The notes below the pieces were generated by a model. It saw only the letters and a list, made by a program, of their open reading frames with translations. It searched no databases and had not been told where the DNA came from. DNA of 64,000 nucleotides from Flaccisagitta enflata (Eukaryota > Chaetognatha > Sagittoidea > Aphragmophora). Below are positions 57,146 through 64,000 of this stretch, in pieces. The stretch lies in the NCBI GenBank assembly GCA_965153355.1, contig OZ231128.1:44826001-44890000 (forward strand), given 5' to 3'. The position numbers were made by a program, and so were the translations under genes. Every line of letters starts with the position of its first letter. Within the stretch, counting starts at the first letter, position 1.

Positions 57146-57454
57146 TTAAATCATTATTAGCCGAGTTATAGTTTCGAAATGGCTCATCTCTCTTACCTCC
57201 CTTTCCTTAATCGGCAGGGATAAACTTGTAATTGTCTTTATTACGTTATTTTTTCTTTTTTTTTTATCTCCTCTCTTTTTTGGATAAGTGATGCGAATAC
57301 TGATATAGTTTTGTTTGTGAATCTCAAATGTCTTATTTTCTAAGTATTTTTCTTCCTGATTACTGTCAAAGGTCATGACAATGACGATGCATGCAGCAGT
57401 AACGGAGTCATCACAACTGAGCTTAAAATTGTGAGTAAAAACCCATCTTAACAC
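57146..57454 (-). CDS. Open frame of unknown status, about 100 codons
   Basis: The - strand frame reads SCDDSVTAACIVIVMTFDSN, then QEEKYLENKTFEIHKQNYIS, a lysine-rich patch (KKRGDKKKRKNN) and ITSLSLPIKEREVREMSHFE to a stop at 57146. Not repeat-derived, but AT-rich and without clear splice sites. No family recognised. It may be chance. Confidence 0.2.
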   Translation of the reverse strand: MLRWVFTHNFKLSCDDSVTAACIVIVMTFDSNQEEKYLENKTFEIHKQNYISIRITYPKKRGDKKKRKNNVIKTITSLSLPIKEREVREMSHFETITRLIMI

Positions 57455-57734
57455 CTATCCGTTAATCCGTATCGGTGTAGTTATCTATTTTCTGCCGTTG
57501 TGTTTTTCTATTTGCTCAGGCCCATATAAGTGAATATATAAGTGAATTTTACGTCATGAATGTGATTCGTTGTGGGTTTTTTTCAATCATTTTCCAATGT
57601 TTTTCTGAACACAGTTAAATCCTAACACTGCGTCGTGACACCTCTGTTTAAGGGATATCCACATTGGCCGGAATGGCATCACCACCCCTGCCCAACCGCA
57701 AGTGTATTAGCATCTACTCAGCCTGTTTTCTTTT
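57455..57734. other. Unassigned sequence with a decayed PAL right end
   Basis: CACCCCTGCCCAACCGCAAG...AGCCTGTTTTC at 57682-57731 recalls the PAL right terminus. Confidence 0.35.
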
Positions 57735-59137
57735 GGCAGTTTCTCCTATAAACCGGCCTGGCCAAAATTAAGCCCCTGATTGAGTTAACATTGAAAAAAT
57801 AACATAACTCACTGATAGTCGCATCTATCAGCTTAAATTTTTGATTGCAGGCTCAGAATTTGATACTAACACCCCTTCCATAATTAAGCGAACTGGAAAA
57901 TTAATCCATAGAGGTCGTAAAAATGCACTCAGAGTGATGAAATTTGACACAGAGATAGCTAAGACGTAGTTCTTTGACGTAGAAAAGCGATGTTGGGGAC
58001 TTTCCTGCATGAAGAGGGAGATAGATGGTCTTTTACCAGAAGTGCGGTATCAAATATAGCCAATTTCTATGGGAAAAATGTTTCAAAGGGGAACATGTAT
58101 AGCTTCCAACATTTTAAGCGGATGGGATGAAAAAAAACCCCGCCATATATCACATAATGTGGTTAGTTGATGCAGGAGAGTCAGTGGCGCAGAAGGAGGG
58201 GCAGGGAAGGAGGGCCGAGTAAACTGACAAAAGCCCAGGTAAAGAAGGTGACATATTGTAATCACGGCAAAAGAGGGCCCTTTCGCAACCATTCACTATT
58301 TTGCATAATTGAGCTCATAAGGAGATAGCCGTTTACATTTTTGAGTCATTTTTTGCATAATATTGATGTAATCTACCGATGTTGATGTTTCACATCGTCT
58401 GAATTGGTCATACTCGTATTTATCAACCCTTAAACAGCGCGTTTTCATCCCAGTTCGCCTAATTATGGAAGGGGTGTTATTTCAAATCCTACTGCAAAAA
58501 TCACTTAAATTCTTGAACTGTGTTCAATTGTATAAATTTTTGTGTGACATAGTGTGACAAGGTGTTAACTCGATAGGACACTTTCTTAAAAAATCAATAT
58601 CACCGGCTAGAAATGATATAAAGTTCTGAAATTTGGCATGTAACCTGGGTTATGCCTTTACTAAACAGGGAAAAAAAAAGAAATTTTACATCATACATAA
58701 TAATATGTTTTTTTTATGTATTGCATATTACTATATCAAAATAAGATATTTTATCATTTTTAACAAATCAACTGAATGAAATTTTTGCATTGTAAATGTC
58801 CACCAGTCACCATCAAATTTTTGATGCTTCTTTAGGGATGGAAATGGTACAAAAATGACCTACCATTGGAAAGGTTTGACAATTTTTTGATGTTTTTATC
58901 GTAGTAGGTATGAAGTGTGACTCAAGTGTGACAGGGAAAATAGGCTGTTTTGGCTCTACTTTTGGCCACCTAACCTATCAAAATCTGGATTTTGAAGCAT
59001 GTATGTTGAGCACTTTGTCAAAAGGGATGTCTTAGAACAGCTTTCATCATCAACAGAATAATTAGTAGAAGAAAACAATGTTTTTATTGCTGCCAAATCA
59101 TGTTTTTCAGCCGGCCCACTTTATAGGAGAAATTGCC
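57735..59137. mobile_element. Fold-back element, 1.4 kb
   Basis: The outer ends GGCAGTTTCTCCTATAAA and TTTATAGGAGAAATTGCC are flanked by TTTTCTTTT and TTTTCTTCT (8 of 9 match). An inner pair AACACCCCTTCCATAATTA and TAATTATGGAAGGGGTGTT is near 57869 and 58461. No coding frame. Confidence 0.6.
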
Positions 59138-59187
59138 TTTTCTTCTTTCCTTCTTACTATCCTGCTTTATTTCTTACTTCGTACATG

Positions 59188-59414
59188 AACAAGGCCGGAT
59201 ACACGGCTACCGAAGTCGCGTGCGGGTGGGCAGGAGCAGTGCTGGAGAAGGTCACTAAGGCATCTGGGCAGGAGCCGTATGCTCAAAAAGCTAAAAAACG
59301 CCAAAAAAGTAAAAGACGACTGACCGACCGATCAACCGACCAACCAACCGACCGACTGACCGACCAACTAACCGATATAGCGGAGTGTAGAGTCGCGAAG
59401 CACGCGACTAATAA
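59188..59414 (-). mobile_element. PAL element, GTGC subfamily, intact
   Basis: AACAAGGCCGGATACACGG, AGTCGCGTGCGGGTGGGCAG, CATCTGGGCAGGAGCCG, AAACGCCAAAAAAGTAAAAG, a CCGACCAACCAACCG tract, and AGTCGCGAAGCACGCGACT plus AATAA. Confidence 0.9.
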
Positions 59415-59729
59415 CAGGCAAAAGACGATTAACGCCTACCAACCGACTGAAAACAAATATTCATGAGATATGGAGTTCGTTGTAAATGTTTACGCATTTT
59501 GGGAAGAAAAAAAAACTTTCATTAAAACGAAAACAAACTCGGTTCAAATTCAGACGAGACGAAGGCGAAATTTCGCTGAAATTGACACTGCTTACGAAAC
59601 TAAGGCAATGAACACGGTGGCTGGCAGACGCGCCAAGGGCCAACGTACCTGCAGATAGACCGACCAACAGACCCACTGATATGTTATCTAGCAAGGTTCG
59701 TGCATGCGATTTCCTTCTTTTGTAGTTTG

Positions 59730-59735
<6 letters not shown>
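59415..59735. other. Unassigned sequence
   Basis: AGATAGACCGACCAACAGACC at 59654 resembles a PAL tract. No gene. Confidence 0.35.
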
Positions 59736-59814
<79 letters not shown>

Positions 59815-59991
59815 AGTTTCCGTCATTCTTTCTTTTTCTATCATTATTTCATTCTCGCTATTCTTTCTTTCTTGTTTTGTTTTCTTGTCTTTCTGTCTAT
59901 CTTTCTTTCTTCGTCCCTTTCTTTTTTTCTTTCTTTCTTACTTTCTTACTTTCTTTCTTTCTTTCTTTTCTTTCTTTCTTTTCTTTTATTT

Positions 59992-60071
<80 letters not shown>

Positions 60072-60075
60072 TCAT
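59736..60075. repeat. (TTTC)n microsatellite in two blocks
   Basis: 59736-59815 and 59992-60075 are nearly pure TTTC, with T-rich imperfect sequence between. Confidence 0.95.
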
Positions 60076-60301
60076 TTCTTTTATCTCCTCTCTTTCTTCA
60101 TCTCTTTCTTTTTATTTTTCCTTCTTGTCTTTCTCCCGTTTTTTTTTTTTTTTTTTTCATCTTTCATATTCTCCCAAATTCTTTTTCCCCCTATTCCCCG
60201 CTCTCATTCTAGCACTAACTCTTTAATGGTATTTATTCAGTTTTTTTTTTTCTTTAAAAGGAAATAAAAAAAGAATTTCATTTTGTAGACTATCGAGATT
60301 T
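60076..60301. other. T-rich sequence
   Basis: No feature other than poly-T runs. Confidence 0.4.
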
Positions 60302-60713
60302 TTTATTGGGAATCTGGCCGCGGTTTTGATTTGGTTAATAAGCTGGAGAATCCTTTTTTTTTTTCAGTGAAGAAATCTTTTCGGGCGTGTTTCTAGTGAA
60401 GATGAAAAACGCGTTTGTTCCTGTGAAACGCGTTTACGGCGTGAACATATTTTCATAAATTTTACTGTCCCACGAGAGAGTGAGCAGAGTGAGCAAGCTG
60501 GTGAATGGAGCAAGCATAGCAAAGCGGACTGCTGCGGAGCGAGTGAGTGGAGTGAGTGGTGCGAGCAAACGAACGTAGCGAGTGACCGAGTGGCCCGTTA
60601 AAAACGCGGTTGTCACGAGTAGAAACAGATCCTTTGTGGATTTTCCCGATTTCGACGTCGGATTTAGGTTCACTTCGATTCTCCCTACGGGAGTCCTTTA
60701 AGCGTGTCATCAT
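60302..60713 (-). pseudogene. Second copy of the introner-like repeat with coding-like flanks
   Basis: The repeat occupies about 60383-60628. On the - strand it is preceded by a frame reading MTRLKDSRRENRSEPKSDVE then IGKIHKG (60713-60630). After TTCACTAG it is followed by NTPEKISSLKKKKGFSSLLT and a stop near 60302. The junction that is GTCTGTTT in the 40-kb copy is GATCTGTTT here, so the canonical donor is absent and no phase-consistent join was found. It may be a decayed gene copy, or an insertion not used as an intron. Confidence 0.35.
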
Positions 60714-60860
60714 GTCGAAATCGTTTCATATTGAGACACTATTTCACGCTAAAAATGCCAATAGTCACTATCGATGTCGTGTACACACAATAAGTGACGA
60801 AATAGTGACGAACCAGTGCTCTGTCATGTCTCTGTCTGTCTGTGTTTCTCCTTGTCTGTG

Positions 60861-61680
<820 letters not shown>

Positions 61681-61805
61681 GTCCGCCAATTTGTCCTTGT
61701 TTATCATGTAAGTCCTTATTTATTATGTGTCCGCCAATTTGTCCTTGTTTATTATGTAAGTCCTTGTTTATTATGTGTCCGCCAATTTGTCCTTGTTTAT
61801 TATGT
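61681..61805. repeat. 48-bp tandem repeat, 2.6 units
   Basis: Units start GTCCGCCAATTTGTCC at 61681, 61729 and 61777, almost identical. One + frame is open through all units as a 16-residue repeat (CVRQFVLVYYVSPCLL), as expected for any stop-free unit of 48 bp. Confidence 0.95.
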
Positions 61806-62244
61806 TCGTCCTCGCACATCAAAAAGAGGCTGTGCCCGTCGGTCGGTTAGTCGGTTAGTCTATTGGTTGGTCGGTTGGTTGGTTAGCACACTTAATGGTC
61901 AGACTCCAAACACTGCTCCGGTCTGACGATGATTGTTAGGGTCTAATCCCAGGTCGATCATTGATCATTTTCTGAAGGGTACGTTTGCGAACCCTCGCTG
62001 ACTGATCTCGATAGGCTGATTACTGGTTGGTAATTCTGTACTGGTCGTAGACTATCGTTGATGGTTATGGTTGGTCGGCTGATTTCCTTGTACTGACGGA
62101 GTTTACTGCAGTCGTGTGTCAAACTTGATCTAATTGTGTGTCCCATGTCATATCTAAATTTCTCTATCCAACTAGAGGGAAAGCGAGAAGAGTTAAAATG
62201 AAGACAACGAAATCATCAAAAACATCAACATAATCAACAACAAC
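61806..62244. other. Unassigned sequence with a GTCGGTTAG tract
   Basis: GTCGGTCGGTTAGTCGGTTAG and GGTTGGTCGGTTGGTTGG near 61839-61885 look like a PAL internal tract without termini. Confidence 0.4.
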
Positions 62245-62250
62245 ATAATC

Positions 62251-62329
<79 letters not shown>

Positions 62330-62330
62330 G
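62245..62330. repeat. (AAC)n triplet array
   Basis: About 25 AAC triplets preceded by AACATAATC variants, ending 20 bp before a PAL element. Confidence 0.95.
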
Positions 62331-62349
62331 TACTTGGGAAATGGATGAT

Positions 62350-62498
62350 AACAAGGCCAGATACACGGCAGGACAGTCGCGGACGGTTGGGCAGGAGCAG
62401 TAATGCAAAAACCACTCGCAATTCCGAAATGTGACTGACCGACGGACGGACCAACCGACACGGCAAAGTGTAGAGTTGCATGTCCGCGACTAAAAAGA
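62350..62498 (-). mobile_element. PAL element, GGAC subfamily, short
   Basis: AACAAGGCCAGATACACGG, AGTCGCGGACGGTTGGGCAG, AACCACTCGCAATTCCG, a CCGACGGACGGACC tract, and AGTTGCATGTCCGCGACT plus AAAAA. The outer arm still pairs with the distal 10-mer. The inner palindrome arm has drifted. Confidence 0.88.
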
Positions 62499-62515
62499 AT
62501 TATAGTAAAGAATTA

Positions 62516-63450
62516 ATGACGGATGTCGGATGTTGAATAAAAAGTTAGAACTTTCTTTTTTTCTGTGGCGATAATGAATGACGAATGACGGATGACGAAC
62601 AACAAAAAAAAAGTTAAAGATATTGTTTGGTTTTTTTTTCTGTGACTATATTGAATGACGAATGACGGATGACGGTTTACAAATACAACTCACTTTTTAT
62701 CTCTTTTCTAGCAGAAATGAATGACAAATGATGGACGGACCAATGATGGATGCTGGAAAAAGGCCCAAAATCGCAAAGAGAAAGGGACATTTTGGTAAGG
62801 GACATTTTGGTAAAGAACATAGAAAAGAGATAAAAACCGACAAAGATCATTTAGTTTCAGGCCCTTGATCACAAAGGGAAAGGGACATTTTGCTGAGGGA
62901 CATCTTGCTATGGGACATTTTGGTCAGGGACATTTCGGTAAGGGACATTTTGGAAAGGAACAAAACCATCAAATACATTCTGCGTGTTAAAAATGGATGA
63001 CGAATGACGGATGACGGATCTTTGTCATTGATAAAGCTGTCCCTGATCTCTCAAAGAAATTGTAATGACGGATGACGGATAAAAAGAAAAGAAAACGCTG
63101 AATTGCTTCTGTCTGAGCAATAGACGAATGACGAATGACGGATACACAAATGAAAAGGTACATCAGCTCTCTCGGAGCAAATACTTTTTACGACAAATGA
63201 GCAAATACTTTTTTACGACGAATGACGGATGACGGAAGGATTGCATTTGTCATGTCTATATCAATGTCACGGAGGTCATATGATGGATATCGCAAGATAA
63301 AGGGCTGTCAAAATGAGAAAGGTACATGTGGTAAGGGACATTTTGGCGAGGGACATAGAAAAGGGACATTCTGGTATGGGACATTTTATTTGAGGACATG
63401 AAATATCGGGGACATTATAAGAAGGGTCTTAGCAAAAAGGACATTTTGGT
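62516..63450. repeat. Two interleaved minisatellites
   Basis: Units of AATGACGAATGACGGATGACGG type (62575-62670, 62995-63240) alternate with units of GGGACATTTTGGTAA type (62785-62960, 63325-63450). Both are imperfect. No gene in the tract. Confidence 0.85.
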
Positions 63451-63639
63451 TGTCACCCATTTAAACCTTAACTACACTGTTTTATTGCTTTATGGGGCAG
63501 AAAATCATAGAACTAAAAATTAAACGCATCGCATCGCGTCGCAGGGAAGAAGATTAAAGCTATATAAAGGCAGGGGGGAAAAAATCAAAAGCGACTCAAT
63601 TATACACCGCTAGTTTTATTAGTTCGTCCTCAATTCAGC

Positions 63640-63860
63640 TATCTCGGGCCTCATTTCGCTATCTCGGGCTTTATGGCAGCCTTCCTAGCCTTCAAAACAA
63701 CTTTTAAGAAGTCATCAGAGGCCCTAAATCAGCCCTCTTTAGAGCCTCTTCAACCTTTCAAGGCAAGACAAATGTAAGTTCCTGTTCTTTCAGTCTCACA
63801 ATCATGCATGCTAAGGCATCGCGTAACGCAGACCACATATTGCCCCTGGACGACTGGTTC
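63640..63860 (+). mobile_element. F2-like element, partial
   Basis: GCTATCTCGGGC repeats and AAATCAGCCCTCTTTAG, then ACAATCATGCATGCTAAGGC and GACCACATATTGCCCCTGG, as in the asymmetric arm of the F2 copies at 37657 and 48509. Confidence 0.5.
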
Positions 63861-63867
63861 TTTTTAG

Positions 63868-63960
63868 TTGCGGACACGCGGACACAGTATGAGAGGCATT
63901 TATCTATCTGTCCGTCCGTCCGTCTGTCCGTGAAAGGGGGAAAACGAGCGTTTTAGAAGC
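63868..63960 (+). mobile_element. PAL element, left part (AGTTGCGG variant)
   Basis: TTTTTAGTTGCGGACACGCGG, TGAGAGGCATTTATC and a GTCCGTCCGTCCG tract. Interrupted or replaced at 63961 by another PAL start. Confidence 0.6.
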
Positions 63961-64000
63961 TTTTTAGATGCGTCCGTCAGGAACGCATCTCTATAAGAGG
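63961..64000 (+). mobile_element. PAL element, AGATGCG variant, cut by the window end
   Basis: TTTTTAGATGCGTCC, GTCAGG, then AACGCATCT and CTATAAGAGG, the palindromic left end. The remainder is outside the window. Confidence 0.6.

Overview
This window is nuclear DNA from an AT-rich, extremely repeat-dense eukaryotic genome, most likely an invertebrate animal. Evidence: GT-AG introns with polypyrimidine acceptors, a gene of the XK-related (XKR) membrane-protein family, very long dinucleotide and triplet microsatellites, and many non-autonomous transposons with target-site duplications. I see no bacterial operons, rRNA, tRNA, CRISPR array or autonomous transposase. Family names given to repeats are my own labels.

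Genes are few. (1) An XKR-like gene on the + strand has one exon at 21165-21958 and another at 25884-26934. The splice phase matches, an in-frame poly-asparagine tract lies in exon 1, and a TAG interrupts a 10-residue C-terminal repeat. A truncated XKR first-exon copy lies at 30631-30747. (2) A low-complexity gene on the - strand has exons at 40983-40313 and 40067-39305, separated by a 245-nt intron that is itself a repeated element. (3) A convincing isolated exon lies on the - strand at 45721-45448. Several weaker exon-like frames lie at 25405-25584, 34373-34481, 37517-37641, 55252-55423 and 57146-57454.

Most of the rest is repeats. The dominant one, called PAL here, is a short element with roughly 33 full or partial copies. 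One end is TTTTT followed by an 18-bp palindrome (AGTCGCGTGCACGCGACT or a variant). Next comes a GTCC/GTCG proto-microsatellite, and the other end is a subterminal 10-mer complementary to the outer palindrome arm followed by GGCCTTGTT. The arms change together between subfamilies, and two paralogous empty sites show clean insertion into T-runs without an obvious duplication. This architecture resembles non-autonomous Helentron/DINE-like rolling-circle elements. Other families are: F2, a one-ended long hairpin with internal minisatellite; F3, F4 and F5, fold-back Tc1/mariner-like MITEs with TA flanks; F8, a TACCGTATTT... element; a hAT-like element with an 8-bp duplication; a MITE with perfect 9-bp duplications in two copies; and several 0.7-1.6 kb inverted-repeat elements. 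They are heavily nested.

Layout: 0-5.7 kb microsatellites; 5.7-7.7 kb nested fold-back elements; 8-13.3 kb PAL copies, including one swollen to 1.55 kb by internal minisatellites; 14-20.5 kb PAL, F8 and microsatellites; 20.8-27.2 kb the XKR gene, with exon 1 bracketed by inverted arms; 27.5-38.9 kb nested elements and the XKR fragment; 39.2-41.2 kb the - strand gene; 42-64 kb mostly elements, with a few isolated exon-like frames.
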